From contig CBDHDJ010000004.1 of assembly GCA_965261645.1 (NCBI GenBank), positions 558,001 through 622,000 on the forward strand: 64,000 bases of DNA, in the 5' to 3' direction. Numbering within the stretch: position 1 is the first letter of the stretch; each line of letters begins with the position of its first letter. This document shows positions 8,237 to 17,020 of this stretch, in pieces. Under the pieces are notes generated by a model, which ran no database searches, had not been told where the DNA came from, and saw only the letters and a list, made by a program, of their open reading frames with translations. The DNA is from CBDHDJ01 sp965261645. Lineage in GTDB: Bacteria; Pseudomonadota; Alphaproteobacteria; SHVV01. Position numbers and translations under genes: made by a program.

Positions 8237-10345
8237 TCAGGCGAGTCCGAGCGCGCGTTTTCTCTTTTCCGACCAAGTCTGGCACGTGCGATCGATCGTC
8301 ATGGCAATGAGAGCCATGCTCAAACCCGCGATCACACCGTTGCCAAAGTTCGCCTGCGTTAGGCTTACATACACCAGGGCTCCTAGTCCCGAGGTACCGA
8401 CGAGGGCTGTGATGATAAGCATCGCCAAACCGAACATGACAGTCTGGTTGAGCCCGAGCATGATTTCGGGGAGCGCGAGCGGGAGCTTGACCTCGAACAG
8501 GAGTTGGCGTCGCGTGCAGCCGAAGGCGGTCGCCGCCTCGACAATGTGATGGGGCACGTTGCGAAGCCCGAGCTCGGTATAGCGGATGGACGGCACGATC
8601 GAGTAAGCAACAATAGCAATCAGAGCCGTGAATTCTCCGGTAAGAAATACCATGACAATGGGCACGAGATAGACGAAAGGTGGGAGAGTTTGCAGCGTAT
8701 CGTTGATCGGCCTCAGGAATGCCGAGACCCGATCATTGTGCGCCGCCCACACGCCGAGAAGAGCGCCAACGGAAAATGAAATGATGATGCCGGCGCCACA
8801 CAGATAGATAGACAGCATCGCCCGTTGCCAGGCACCGCCCAGAACGATGAACAGAAGCATGCCCAAGGCGAACAGGCCAAGCCGCCAACCTCCGATGCGA
8901 TAGGAGATCGCGATCACGACCACGGCGAAGGCCGGCCACGGTAAGCCCGTGGTGCCGTAATAATAGAGCACGCCCGACAGCAGGATAGCGACAGCCGCCC
9001 ACCAGCGCCAGAAATAGCCCGCCGCAGTAGCCAGTGAACAGACCACGCCGATGTAGATCGCGGTAGCGTCCGAGGTCATCGTAAACCCCAAGGACGAGGG
9101 TGTGGCGCTGTTCTCAAGACCGATACGTAACGGGAGCATAAAAATATAAACGATCCAGGTCTTTATGGCTTCGGTGACGGGGAAAAAGTTGACGACGAAC
9201 CAAGCCACCGCGTCGTTCAGGGGCGCGGCCGGGTAGATGATCAGGGCCTTGGGATAGTCGTGCAGTGAGGGTATGACCTGACCGAGGACGATCAGAACAG
9301 CGGAGGCGCCCGCCGCGAAGCCGGCGTGCCGGTGACGCTGCCAGAACGAGCCCGTGGCGCGATGCGGCCGGCTCTGACGCTCCGCCGCGGCGCGGCTGAT
9401 GCGATCCAAAACCATGGCGATGAGCACGATCACTGCGCCTGAAAGCAGACTCTGACCAAATTTTGCCTTTCGCAAAGTCCCTAAAACTTCGAACCCGATA
9501 TCATTAATCCCACCAATGATAGAGGCAATAATGATCATGCCGAGGCAAGCCATGATGGTCTGGTTGACCCCCATCATGATGGTGGGCAATGCGGACGGAG
9601 CCTGCACCCACCACAGCAGCTGGCGCTTTGTGGTGCCAGCCATACGTGCGGAATCGGTAATATCAGTGGGGACACGGTCCAGTCCCAGCATGACGTTGCG
9701 GACCATCGGCGGCGCCGCGTAGATCATGCTGGCGACAAGGCCGACAACTGGGCCGAAGCCGAACAACAGAATGATCGGGATGAGATAGGCGAAGGTCGGA
9801 ATGGTCTGCATCAAGTCGAGCACCGGCTCGATCACCCGCCGCGCCGTGCGTGACCTGAAGCCGAGAATGCCGGTACTCAATCCGAGGAGAAGCGAGAGCG
9901 GCACCGAGACCCCGATCAGCGCCACGGTGTTCATGCTCTTGTCCCAGTAGCCGACCATCGCCATGTAGAACAGCGCGGCGGCACAGAAGACGGCCAGCCG
10001 CCAGCCGCCGAAGAAGTGGGCGAGGGTCGCCACCAAAATGATGGTCGCGGGCCAGGGCAACCACAGGAGAATGGCCGTAAATGCCAAGAGAGGCCCGCTC
10101 AGGATCCAGGCGAAGGCGCGGAAGAACCATTTGAAATTGGCGATGAACCAATCCATCGCCACATTGAGCACGGTATCGAAGGGGACCGTGAGCTCGGGCG
10201 GCGGGGTCACCAACCAGGGAACTTCGGTGGCCAATGCCACCGTACCGAGCACGACCAGGCTAATCGCCACCCACAGCTTCCGATCGACCGTGGACAGGAG
10301 GGAAGGACCGGCGCCGAGCTCTGCCGACGGCAGCCGCAGGGTCAC
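8237..10345 (-). CDS. proW: Glycine betaine/proline-type ABC transporter, fused double permease
   Basis: A 702-aa membrane protein contains two tandem binding-protein-dependent permease domains. Each has the EAA-type loop before the cytoplasmic end: DITDSARMAGTTKRQLLWWV near residue 225 and HIVEAATAFGCTRRQLLFEV near 600. Each loop is followed by LP..MxGxNQT and MVxxMxxI segments. Many hydrophobic spans fit about 6-8 helices per half. The usual ProW is about 350 aa with one domain, so this is a fusion or duplication that supplies both subunits in one chain. The start overlaps the end of proV by four bases. It forms the membrane channel for quaternary amines with ProV and ProX. Confidence 0.9.
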   Translation of the reverse strand: MTLRLPSAELGAGPSLLSTVDRKLWVAISLVVLGTVALATEVPWLVTPPPELTVPFDTVLNVAMDWFIANFKWFFRAFAWILSGPLLAFTAILLWLPWPATIILVATLAHFFGGWRLAVFCAAALFYMAMVGYWDKSMNTVALIGVSVPLSLLLGLSTGILGFRSRTARRVIEPVLDLMQTIPTFAYLIPIILLFGFGPVVGLVASMIYAAPPMVRNVMLGLDRVPTDITDSARMAGTTKRQLLWWVQAPSALPTIMMGVNQTIMACLGMIIIASIIGGINDIGFEVLGTLRKAKFGQSLLSGAVIVLIAMVLDRISRAAAERQSRPHRATGSFWQRHRHAGFAAGASAVLIVLGQVIPSLHDYPKALIIYPAAPLNDAVAWFVVNFFPVTEAIKTWIVYIFMLPLRIGLENSATPSSLGFTMTSDATAIYIGVVCSLATAAGYFWRWWAAVAILLSGVLYYYGTTGLPWPAFAVVVIAISYRIGGWRLGLFALGMLLFIVLGGAWQRAMLSIYLCGAGIIISFSVGALLGVWAAHNDRVSAFLRPINDTLQTLPPFVYLVPIVMVFLTGEFTALIAIVAYSIVPSIRYTELGLRNVPHHIVEAATAFGCTRRQLLFEVKLPLALPEIMLGLNQTVMFGLAMLIITALVGTSGLGALVYVSLTQANFGNGVIAGLSMALIAMTIDRTCQTWSEKRKRALGLA

Positions 10346-11430
10346 GATCCGCTTTCCTGCTCGCTCGCCAGGGCGCGCACGAGAACGTCTCGTGTCACCT
10401 GACCAATCAAGTGGCCATCGGCATCGGTGACCCCGAGGGCGTCCGTGCGCCCGACAATGCGCGGGAGCAGATCATCGAGCGTCATGTCCTCAGGTACGGC
10501 GGTCTGGGGGCCAAGCTCGCCCGCCAGCTGCTCCATGATCGCACGCACGGTGAGCACCCGAGCCCGGGGCACGTCCTTGGTGAACTCCGCCACGTAATCG
10601 TTCGCCGGGTTCAGGATCACCTCCGCAGGCGTGCCGATCTGCACGATCTCGCCCTCGTTCATGATGGCGATGCGATCACCGAGCCGGATCGCCTCCAGGA
10701 AATCGTGGGTGATGAAGACGATGGTCTTGTGCAAAAGGCGCTGGAGACGCAGGAACTCATCCTGCATCTGCCGCCGGATCAACGGGTCGAGCGCGCTGAA
10801 CGGCTCGTCGAGAAACCAGATCATCGGCTCGACCGCCAGGCTCCGGGCGATGCCCACCCGCTGCTGCTGACCGCCCGAGAGCTCGGAGGGGAACGCGGTC
10901 TCGCGGCCCTCGAGACCCACGAGTTCGATCATCTCGCGGGCGCGGGCTTCGCGGCTCGCCCGCTCGACACCCTGCACCTTGAGCGGAAAGGCGACGTTGT
11001 CGAGCACGGTCTGATGGGGCAACAGCCCGAAATTCTGGAACACCATGCCCATCTTGTGGCGACGGAGTTCGATGAGCTCACGCTCCGAGACCTTGAGGAG
11101 GTCCTCGCCGTCCAGAATCACCGAGCCAGCGGTGGGTTCGATGAGGCGCGAGAGGCAGCGGATGACCGTCGACTTGCCCGAGCCCGAGAGGCCCATGATG
11201 ACGAAGACCTCGCTCTCGGCCACGTCGAAAGCGACATCGCACGCGGCCGGAATGTGGTCGTGGGCGCGGACCGCCTCAATCAAGCGCCGCCGGTCCTCCG
11301 CGCTGCGGGGCAGCTCCGCCCCGTCCAGCATGTGGTCGGCATCGGGCCCGTAGATTTTCCACAGATCGCGGCACGACAGAATCGTGGACCCTGCTCCCGC
11401 TGGGCCCGGCGGCGGCTCGTTCACGGACAT
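10342..11430 (-). CDS. proV: Quaternary-amine ABC transporter ATPase with C-terminal CBS-like domain
   Basis: A 362-aa ATPase of the ProV/OpuAA family. Walker A GLSGSGKST is at residues 80-88, the signature LSGGQQQR at 184-191 and Walker B IWFLDEP at 204-210, with the switch His in FITHDFLEA. The N-terminal extension before the P-loop (residues 20-65) is typical of ProV. Residues 290-350 (DALGVTDADGHLIGQVTRD) resemble CBS repeats, which sense ionic strength or nucleotides in this family. It energises import together with the overlapping proW. Between it and proX is a strong hairpin, so its level is probably below that of proX. Confidence 0.93.
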   Translation of the reverse strand: MSVNEPPPGPAGAGSTILSCRDLWKIYGPDADHMLDGAELPRSAEDRRRLIEAVRAHDHIPAACDVAFDVAESEVFVIMGLSGSGKSTVIRCLSRLIEPTAGSVILDGEDLLKVSERELIELRRHKMGMVFQNFGLLPHQTVLDNVAFPLKVQGVERASREARAREMIELVGLEGRETAFPSELSGGQQQRVGIARSLAVEPMIWFLDEPFSALDPLIRRQMQDEFLRLQRLLHKTIVFITHDFLEAIRLGDRIAIMNEGEIVQIGTPAEVILNPANDYVAEFTKDVPRARVLTVRAIMEQLAGELGPQTAVPEDMTLDDLLPRIVGRTDALGVTDADGHLIGQVTRDVLVRALASEQESGS

Positions 11431-11443
11431 GACACCACTACCC

Positions 11444-11482
11444 TAAAGAAAACGGGCCGGGTCACACGATGGACCCGGCCCG
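11444..11482 (-). terminator. Hairpin plus T-run between proX and proV
   Basis: An 11-bp perfect stem (CGGGCCGGGTC / GACCCGGCCCG, 11453-11482) with an 8-base loop is followed, in the direction of transcription, by TTTTCTTT. This is the form of an intrinsic terminator. As it lies between two genes of one operon, it probably acts as a partial terminator giving excess binding protein. Confidence 0.75.
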
Positions 11483-11519
11483 CAGGTTATCAAATCGCTA
11501 GTGAGGTCGCTAACCCGGC

Positions 11520-12542
11520 TCAGCTCCCAGACATGGCGGCGTCGAGCCAGCCTCTCCATTTTGACTCATTAGCTGCGAGCCACTCATCGGCGACAGCGTC
11601 AACTGGCTCGCCGTCTCCGTCTGTTCTTCTGGCAAAGAACAGCTCGTCATTGTTATCCATGGTGAATTGCTTCATGAGTCTATAGGCAGTTGGCCATTTG
11701 TCACGCATACCCTCCCAAGCATAATTACTGACATCTGCGACGAGCATCGTGCAATCCCACACCCGGTCAGGCCATTTCCCAAGTGCCGGATCCTCACCAC
11801 ACCCTTCCTCGTAAGGGGGGTCAGTTTCCACCCATTTGAGCCCACCATTGGACTCAATCAGCTCATCTGAGTGAATCCACATTGGTGCCCAGAAGAACAC
11901 CAAAATTGGCTGCTTGCGCAGGAAAGCCGACTTAATCTCAGCAGCCATATTACCTTCTGATCCCGAGCGCATGTAGTGGTAATTATCTTCACCCAGGTAA
12001 GCCATTGCTTGTGACTTATCATAGGTTATTTCCCATGATTGGGGAAATCCAAGGATTCGCCCTTTGGGCAAAGTTTCAGGCGTGGCAAATACCTCTTTAC
12101 ACTCAAGGAGAGCTGTCCAATCCGGCAAACCCGGACATTGATCCTCCATGAAAGCCGGGTACATCAAGCCCTCGCGAAACTCTATGCCTAATTTACCTAG
12201 AGCCTCGATCTTTCCGTTCTCTATTGAGCTATACAGGGCCTCCACACCCATTGTACTGAATACCTCAAGGGTAAAGGTGAGTTCACCCGCCGCAAGTCCT
12301 AGGACTGAAGGTGAAAAAGTAGCCGAGACATATTCAACGTTGTAGCCGAGATCCTCTAACATCGTCCCGGCAATGTGACTCATAACCTGCTGCTGTGACC
12401 AATCAAGCACGGTAATGCGGATCGGATCATCCGATTCGGGAAGCTCGCCTGACTCGACTGGAAGCGGTGTCAGGAACGCGAAGACCAGCATGACGGCCGC
12501 CAATGCCCCGACGAGTTTATGGAAAAAGAATTTCCTGATCAT
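11520..12542 (-). CDS. proX: Glycine betaine/choline-type substrate-binding protein
   Basis: The start MIRKFFFHKLVGALAAVMLV is preferred because GGGAGG stands 7 bases upstream; an in-frame ATG 30 bases earlier lacks such a site. A signal peptide occupies about the first 30 residues. The mature protein (RITVLDWSQQQVMSHIAG) belongs to the OpuAC family of periplasmic quaternary-amine receptors. Trp residues in DWSQQQ, FFWAPMWIH and VWDCTMLVADVSNYAWEG are candidates for the aromatic cage that binds trimethylammonium groups. Cys pairs (QCPG, LECKE, EGCGED, WDC) may form disulfides. It is the first gene of the proX-proV-proW operon. Confidence 0.88.
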   Translation of the reverse strand: MIRKFFFHKLVGALAAVMLVFAFLTPLPVESGELPESDDPIRITVLDWSQQQVMSHIAGTMLEDLGYNVEYVSATFSPSVLGLAAGELTFTLEVFSTMGVEALYSSIENGKIEALGKLGIEFREGLMYPAFMEDQCPGLPDWTALLECKEVFATPETLPKGRILGFPQSWEITYDKSQAMAYLGEDNYHYMRSGSEGNMAAEIKSAFLRKQPILVFFWAPMWIHSDELIESNGGLKWVETDPPYEEGCGEDPALGKWPDRVWDCTMLVADVSNYAWEGMRDKWPTAYRLMKQFTMDNNDELFFARRTDGDGEPVDAVADEWLAANESKWRGWLDAAMSGS

Positions 12543-12933
12543 TAAGAGACCTCCCATCAAATGGCTCCCCAAACGCTCGCCCTTCTTAACTGGAGAGACG
12601 TCTTAGGGGGCAATTAACGACACGCTATGAGCGGACCAGTGCTGAGTCAACGTGAGACTGAGCCATTACTCACGCTTGGGAGCCAGGGGACCGCCCCTCA
12701 CTGACACGCACCCCTGTGGAGAAAGATGATTCCTGTCAGCGTGGACAAAACGTCCCCAGCGGAAATTTCACGGTTCCTGCAAATATCCACTTTGGGTCAC
12801 GATCAGACTGGGGCTGAGCTAATCGTATTGGGCCGGTTTAGGGCAGTAAACGGACAAGCCGCTCTACTCGCGGTCTCGCCGCCGAAACATCCCAACTCTG
12901 TGAGCTCTAAGATCGCCGAGGATGTTCTCAGCC
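12543..12933. other. Region upstream of proX
   Basis: About 390 bases contain no gene I can support. The proX promoter should lie here (reading left), but I see no convincing -35/-10 pair. The 99-codon open frame crossing into the IS at 12948 has no recognisable content. Confidence 0.4.
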
Positions 12934-12947
12934 ACAATCTGTGCTCG
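12934..12947. repeat. 14-bp direct repeat flanking IS3 copy 2 (left)
   Basis: ACAATCTGTGCTCG here is repeated exactly at 14362-14375 on the far side of the IS. See the finding on target duplication length. Confidence 0.85.
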
Positions 12948-12982
12948 TGTAGCGCACCCGGTTCCTTGGACACAAGTTTGTC

Positions 12983-13888
12983 TCACGCGGCGGGCCTGAT
13001 TGAGATCGCGGCGTGCCACGCCTGACGAGCTTGAGCGGGGCTCAGGTAGCCGTTCTTTTCGACGATCCACTGGGCATTGTAGAGTTCGACGAAGTCGCGG
13101 ACGGCGTCCCGCAGCTCCGCGATGTTGCGGTAGATGCGACCATGGATGATCTGTTCCTTCAGCGTGCGATTGAACCGCTCGGCGACGCCGTTGGTCTGGG
13201 GCTCGGCGACGAAGGCGTAGGACGGCTGGATGCCCCAGAACTTGATCTGGTTGGTGAAGTGGTCCGACAGATACTGGGAGCCGTGATCCATCCGCAAGGC
13301 CAGCCCCCGAGCCGCGCCGGCCGCGGTCGAGCCATACAGCCCGGCAAGCCCCATGGAGATCGGCTGCAGGGCGGCGAAGCGGTCGCCGCGCTTGCAGACA
13401 TGCCAGCCGACACACTCGGCGTTCCAATGCTCGACGGCGGTGAAGATCCAGCCCCAGCCGTCGTCCACCGTGAACACCCGAACGCCATCGGTGCCCCACA
13501 TGAGGTTCGGGGCATGAGTGATGATCTCACCGTCATGGGGATTGCCGCCACGGCGGCGGCAGCGATGGGGCGAGAGCAGATTGTTCTCGCGCATCAGGCG
13601 GAGCACCCGCTTGCGGGCAACCCGGATGTCGCGACAGACCCGAAGCCGAGCCCAGACCTTGCGGTAGCCCTCGCCCTCCCAGGGCGATGCCTCCAGGTCG
13701 GCTTCGATCGCCACCAGCAGCGCCTGGTCCGAGATCGCGGGCTTCGGTCCCCGACGCTTTGCCGGCGGCTGCTCGGCGTGCTGGCCGGAGGTCATGGCGT
13801 AGAACGAGGAGCGGGCCATGCCCCAGGCGGCACAGACCCGCCGCAGGCCGTAGGCCAGACCCGTGCCGGGCGAGGTGGCGGCACTCAT
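12983..13888 (-). CDS. IS3-family transposase OrfB, copy 2
   Basis: The 301-aa sequence is the same as the protein at 2472-3377, with the Asp-Asp-Glu residues in MWGTDGVRVF, MDHGSQYLSDHF and TNGVAERFNRTLKEQ. The frame is intact, so either copy may supply the enzyme. Confidence 0.92.
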   Translation of the reverse strand: MSAATSPGTGLAYGLRRVCAAWGMARSSFYAMTSGQHAEQPPAKRRGPKPAISDQALLVAIEADLEASPWEGEGYRKVWARLRVCRDIRVARKRVLRLMRENNLLSPHRCRRRGGNPHDGEIITHAPNLMWGTDGVRVFTVDDGWGWIFTAVEHWNAECVGWHVCKRGDRFAALQPISMGLAGLYGSTAAGAARGLALRMDHGSQYLSDHFTNQIKFWGIQPSYAFVAEPQTNGVAERFNRTLKEQIIHGRIYRNIAELRDAVRDFVELYNAQWIVEKNGYLSPAQARQAWHAAISIRPAA

Positions 13889-14316
13889 CGCCGCGACCTC
13901 CGCCGCCCCAAAGGGCCGAAGGTCTCCGTCTTGGCCTCCAGCAGTTCCACCTGCATGGTCAACTCTCCGATCCGCTTCATGGCGCTATCCAGTTCCGCCT
14001 GCACCGGATCGCCCTTGCGTTGCTTGAGCGAGGCGTCGATCCCGCCGGTCGCTTTCTCACGCCACTGCTCGAGCCGGAAGATCTCTACGCCCAACTGGCG
14101 CGACAGAAGTTGCACCGGCTCGTCACGCAAAAGCCGCAGAACGACCTCACGCTTGCGCGCCACCGTCCATCGCTGGCCAAGTCCCAGCGGGCCTGCCGGC
14201 AAAGCCTGGCCTGGGGAAAACGGGGACGAGCCAAGCTCGCCCGCATTTACCACAGGCCCATCAACAGCAACTTTCTTATCAAAATTATCGGTCATGTTCC
14301 GGTCCTCCTTGGACAC
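13885..14316 (-). CDS. IS3-family OrfA, copy 2
   Basis: It is identical to the 143-aa OrfA at 3374-3805 and overlaps orfB by ATGA. Confidence 0.85.
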   Translation of the reverse strand: MSKEDRNMTDNFDKKVAVDGPVVNAGELGSSPFSPGQALPAGPLGLGQRWTVARKREVVLRLLRDEPVQLLSRQLGVEIFRLEQWREKATGGIDASLKQRKGDPVQAELDSAMKRIGELTMQVELLEAKTETFGPLGRRRSRR

Positions 14317-14361
14317 TTCGATTAAGCCAATTCTGTGTCCAAGGAAATCGGGTCCGACTCA

Positions 14362-14375
14362 ACAATCTGTGCTCG
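14362..14375. repeat. 14-bp direct repeat flanking IS3 copy 2 (right)
   Basis: An exact copy of ACAATCTGTGCTCG at 12934-12947. Confidence 0.85.
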
Positions 14376-14390
14376 TGACTGGTCCAAGTG

Positions 14391-14412
14391 GGAAATGTTC
14401 CGTCAGCCCGTG
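14391..14412. repeat. Terminal inverted repeat of the decayed IS66-type element (left)
   Basis: GGAAATGTTCCGTCAGCCCGTG reads inward here. The other strand at 25326-25347 reads GTAAATGTTCCGTCAGCCCG then TG. GTAA is the usual tip of IS66-family ends. The pair brackets all tnpC fragments between 14.4 and 25.3 kb. Confidence 0.7.
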
Positions 14413-14437
14413 GTGAGTTTATCCGAGCCCGCAAATT

Positions 14438-14536
14438 CTAGCGATTGAGGGCGCGTTTCCAGTCTTTTCGCAGGGGTCGGAGCCAGATGTCCTTGCGGGG
14501 TTTGTCGTACAGCTTGTCCCGATCATAGCGCCCGCG
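14438..14536 (-). pseudogene. DUF4338 (DruA-like) protein, C-terminal remnant
   Basis: About 32 codons read TTQGRGRYDRDKLYDKPRKD then IWLRPLRKDWKRALNR and stop. They match the end of the complete DUF4338 protein at 28577 (GTTQGRGRYDRH, IWLRPLRKDWKRTLSR). The position next to the IS66 end equals that of the intact gene in the second element, so it is the relic of the same accessory gene. Confidence 0.85.
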
Positions 14537-14539
14537 CCC

Positions 14540-14783
14540 CTGTGTGGTAACAGCACAGAACACGCACCTCTTGGCCAAGAGCCCGCTCGGCTCCGGCCCG
14601 GTGACGCCCCATCAGATCCCTGAGACCTTCGACGTCCGCCGCCTCGAGCGCGTGCATGCCGATCCGCTCGCTCGCCGGGCTCTTGATGCCAACCACCCAG
14701 CTTTTCCGGCTGATCTCGATCGCGAGGTACAGCGTGATATGTTCCGCACCGGCCGGCGCGGCGGTGTTGTTCCTTGGGGGCAT
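14540..14783 (-). pseudogene. IS110-family transposase, N-terminal fragment
   Basis: MPPRNNTAAPAGAEHITLYL, then AIEISRKSWVVGIKSP, is the N-terminal start of an IS110 subgroup distinct from the other IS110 copies here. The fragment breaks after VRVLCCY, where DUF4338 sequence takes over. It was probably an insertion into the IS66 unit that later lost its 3' part by deletion. Confidence 0.65.
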
Positions 14784-14842
14784 CTCGTGTCTCCTGATGA
14801 GGATTCGCAACAACGGCACCGTAGCGCCGGTCTCCGAATCGC

Positions 14843-15022
14843 CTCATAGGATCTGTAGCGGTCGCAGACGATAACCGTGTCGAGGAGGGCTTCGCTGAAC
14901 AGCTTCTGCGCCGCCTCGGCGCTGCGCGAAGGGTCGATATGGAAAGAGACCGCGTCGCTGCTGACCGAGGTCCACAGCCACGCGCGGCTCGACCGGTCTT
15001 CCCCGCGAAGCTCCTGGACGCG
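14843..15022 (-). pseudogene. IS66-type TnpC, fragment 3' of the intron (3' exon)
   Basis: The minus strand continues the transposase from RVQELRGEDRSSRAWLWTS through HIDPSRSAEAAQKLF to VIVCDRYRSYEAIR (second catalytic Asp in CDR). It then breaks at the IS110 fragment. Joined to the 5' exon at 18855, the frame is restored exactly as ETGW-RVQEL. Confidence 0.85.
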
Positions 15023-15094
15023 ATCGCGGTAGGGAAGCGGGTTGCCCCGCTCCCCCCGCACAGATCCGTGCAGGCACGTTGATGCACACGGCTC
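15023..15094 (-). ncRNA. Group II intron domains V and VI, copy 1
   Basis: On the minus strand GAGCCGTGTGCATC with its pairing partner GCACGGATC forms a domain V-like hairpin holding the AGC triad. It is followed by the AGCGGG-GCAA-CCCGCT hairpin of domain VI next to the 3' splice site. Confidence 0.65.
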
Positions 15095-15104
15095 CTCCCT
15101 CAGG

Positions 15105-16580
15105 TCAATTGACGGCAAATCGTTGGCTCGGCCACGGGTGTCGGATTTCCAGCGTGGGCCAGTATTTCGCTGTCAGTCGCTCCATACGGTCCCCGCTGTA
15201 GCGGTCCTTCTGCGATCTGCGGCGCAGAGTCCTGAGCCACAGTACTTTCAGTCGTTGCACGAAACGCCCCAGATATCGGTAGCTGGTTGGAACGGCAAAG
15301 TAGTTCAGCCATCCATCAAGTACCTGTCCCAGCCACCGCGCGGTCTGGTTTACGCCGTCGTGCATCCGCCTGCGAAGCTCCTCCTTTATTCGCTTCAGGG
15401 TGCGCGCCATCCGCTTCGAGACCGGCTTGCGCCCCAACTGGAACCGCCCCTTCCTGTCCTTCGCGCAGTAGTGCGTGAAGCCCAGAAAGTCGAGCGTCTC
15501 CGGTTTGCCCAACCCTCGCCGCTGACGGTTCTCAGTTGCGAACCGCCCGAACTCGATGAGCCGGGTCTTGTCAGGGTGCAGTTCCAGTTCAAAACGTCCA
15601 AGCCGCTCCTTCAGGTCACGCAGAAATCGCTCCGCGTCTTGCTTGTGCTGGAAACCCACCACGAAATCATCGGCGTACCGCACGATGATTGTGTCGCCTT
15701 TGACCTCGTGGCTGCGCCACTTCTTCTGGAACCAGAGATCGAGAACGTATTGTAGGTAGATGTTGGCCAGAATCGGCGAAATCACCGAACCCTGGGGAGT
15801 CCCCCGCATGTTGTCCCGCCACTCGCCATTTTCCATGACGCCGACGTGCAACCACTTGGATATCAGCCTGATGACCCGCTTGTCTCCGATGCGATGTTCG
15901 AGGAACCGGACCAGCCAGTCCCGCGAGACATGGTCGAAAAATCCGCGGATATCTGCGTCAGCTATCCAGTTGATCTTACGCCGTTCAATCCCGACCGCGA
16001 GCGCATCAAGCGCGTCGTGCGCCCCACACCCGGGCCGGAACCCATAGCTAAACCCCAGGAACTCCGCCTCGTAAATTGGCGTCAGGATAATCTCCGCCAC
16101 CGCCTTCTGGACAATCTTGTCCTCTATGGCCGCGACGCCGAGCGGTCGTGTGCCGCCATCCGGCTTCGGAATGTTCACCCGCCGTGATGGCGTCGCCCGG
16201 TACGCTCCCGAGTGCACGCGGTCGTGCAGGGCGGCCAACCGGCCTTCCAACCCTCCCTCGTACATCCCCCACGTCATGCCATCCGCACCTGCCGCCGCGT
16301 CCTTCTTCAACGCGAAGAACGCCCAGCGCAGCGCATCGACCGTAACGTGGTGGAGAAGCGCCGTCAGACGCTCCCGTGGCTCCCGTTGTACAAACTGCCG
16401 TATCCGGTCGGCCGCTTGTGACACGCTTTCCCGGTTCTGCGTCCGGCGCATGCTTTGGCTTTCCAGATTCCCCTTGGGCTCGGTCCTTCGCTCCATCGGC
16501 TCCGCCGGAACAGGCCTCCCTTTGTTCGCCGACTTCATCGCTACTACTCCCGAGTCTGACTTCTCCATGCCGTTCGTCAT
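15105..16580 (-). CDS. ltrA: Group II intron reverse transcriptase/maturase, copy 1
   Basis: A 491-aa intron-encoded protein. RT blocks are clear: AAAGADGMTWGMYE, IPKPDGGTRPLGVAAIEDK, GFRPGCGAHDALDAL, WIADADIRGFFDHV, GTPQGSVISPILANIYL and the catalytic VRYADDFVVGF. The C-terminal domain X (NYFAVPTSYRYLGRF, RRRSQKDRYSGDR) promotes splicing. No HNH endonuclease domain follows, so mobility would use nicks at replication forks. GGAGG precedes the ATG. It differs from copy 2 at a few residues (NRES/DRES, LQYV/LHYV, ELHPD/ELNPD). Confidence 0.94.
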   Translation of the reverse strand: MTNGMEKSDSGVVAMKSANKGRPVPAEPMERRTEPKGNLESQSMRRTQNRESVSQAADRIRQFVQREPRERLTALLHHVTVDALRWAFFALKKDAAAGADGMTWGMYEGGLEGRLAALHDRVHSGAYRATPSRRVNIPKPDGGTRPLGVAAIEDKIVQKAVAEIILTPIYEAEFLGFSYGFRPGCGAHDALDALAVGIERRKINWIADADIRGFFDHVSRDWLVRFLEHRIGDKRVIRLISKWLHVGVMENGEWRDNMRGTPQGSVISPILANIYLQYVLDLWFQKKWRSHEVKGDTIIVRYADDFVVGFQHKQDAERFLRDLKERLGRFELELHPDKTRLIEFGRFATENRQRRGLGKPETLDFLGFTHYCAKDRKGRFQLGRKPVSKRMARTLKRIKEELRRRMHDGVNQTARWLGQVLDGWLNYFAVPTSYRYLGRFVQRLKVLWLRTLRRRSQKDRYSGDRMERLTAKYWPTLEIRHPWPSQRFAVN

Positions 16581-16938
16581 CGGTTACGGATTCCTCCTTT
16601 CCTTTGCGATCCCGCTACGACCGCGGGATGACATGGAGACCTCCCAGGTCCCGGCGTGAAAGCCTACGTACGTGCGGTTGGGTTCTTCGACTCCGCAGGG
16701 TCCACTTCCCCCTTACCATGGCGGTGGAAGCGGTGTTGCCTTCGACATACTGGAAAGCCTCGGCACCCTGATTCTCAGACTTTTCGTAGCTCAATCGCCC
16801 TCGCCCATACGCGCCCCTGTCAACGCTTAACCTGCATCCTCGCGAATGCCGGCCCATGACTCGGGGTGGAAGTGGTTGGTTACTCCTTCTTCCCGCCGGA
16901 CTCACACCGGCTACTTTCCGCCAGTTAGCCTGGCGCTC

Positions 16939-17010
16939 ATCGCGGTAGGGAAGCGGGTTGCCCCGCTCCCCCCGCACAGATCCGTGCAGGCACGTTGATG
17001 CACACGGCTC
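16939..17010 (-). ncRNA. Group II intron domains V and VI, copy 2
   Basis: The same sequence as at 15023-15094. Confidence 0.65.
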
Positions 17011-17020
17011 CTCCCTCAGG

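Larger units (their letters stand above)
12948..14361 (-). mobile_element. IS3-family insertion sequence, complete copy 2 (1,414 bp)
   Basis: It has the same termini, length and genes as the copy at 2437-3850; the only differences noticed are a few bases (for example near 13831). It sits between the proX upstream region and an IS66-type element. Confidence 0.93.
15023..16938 (-). mobile_element. Group II intron, copy 1 (1,916 bp), downstream of the tandem
   Basis: The 3' boundary (...CTACCGCGAT before CGCGTCCAGG) was set by restoring the tnpC frame; it ends in AT, fitting the AY rule. The 5' boundary begins GAGCGCCAGGCTAAC. The next intron copy begins at the very next base (16939) with no exon in between. 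The non-coding part upstream of the maturase gene carries the ribozyme domains. Confidence 0.88.

Noticed and set aside
10411..11685. A 424-codon plus-strand frame opposite proV
   Set aside because: The opposite strand encodes a textbook ATPase with all motifs; this one has none.
12726..13025. A 99-codon frame upstream of proX
   Set aside because: It crosses the left end of IS3 copy 2 into shadow sequence and shows no recognisable protein.
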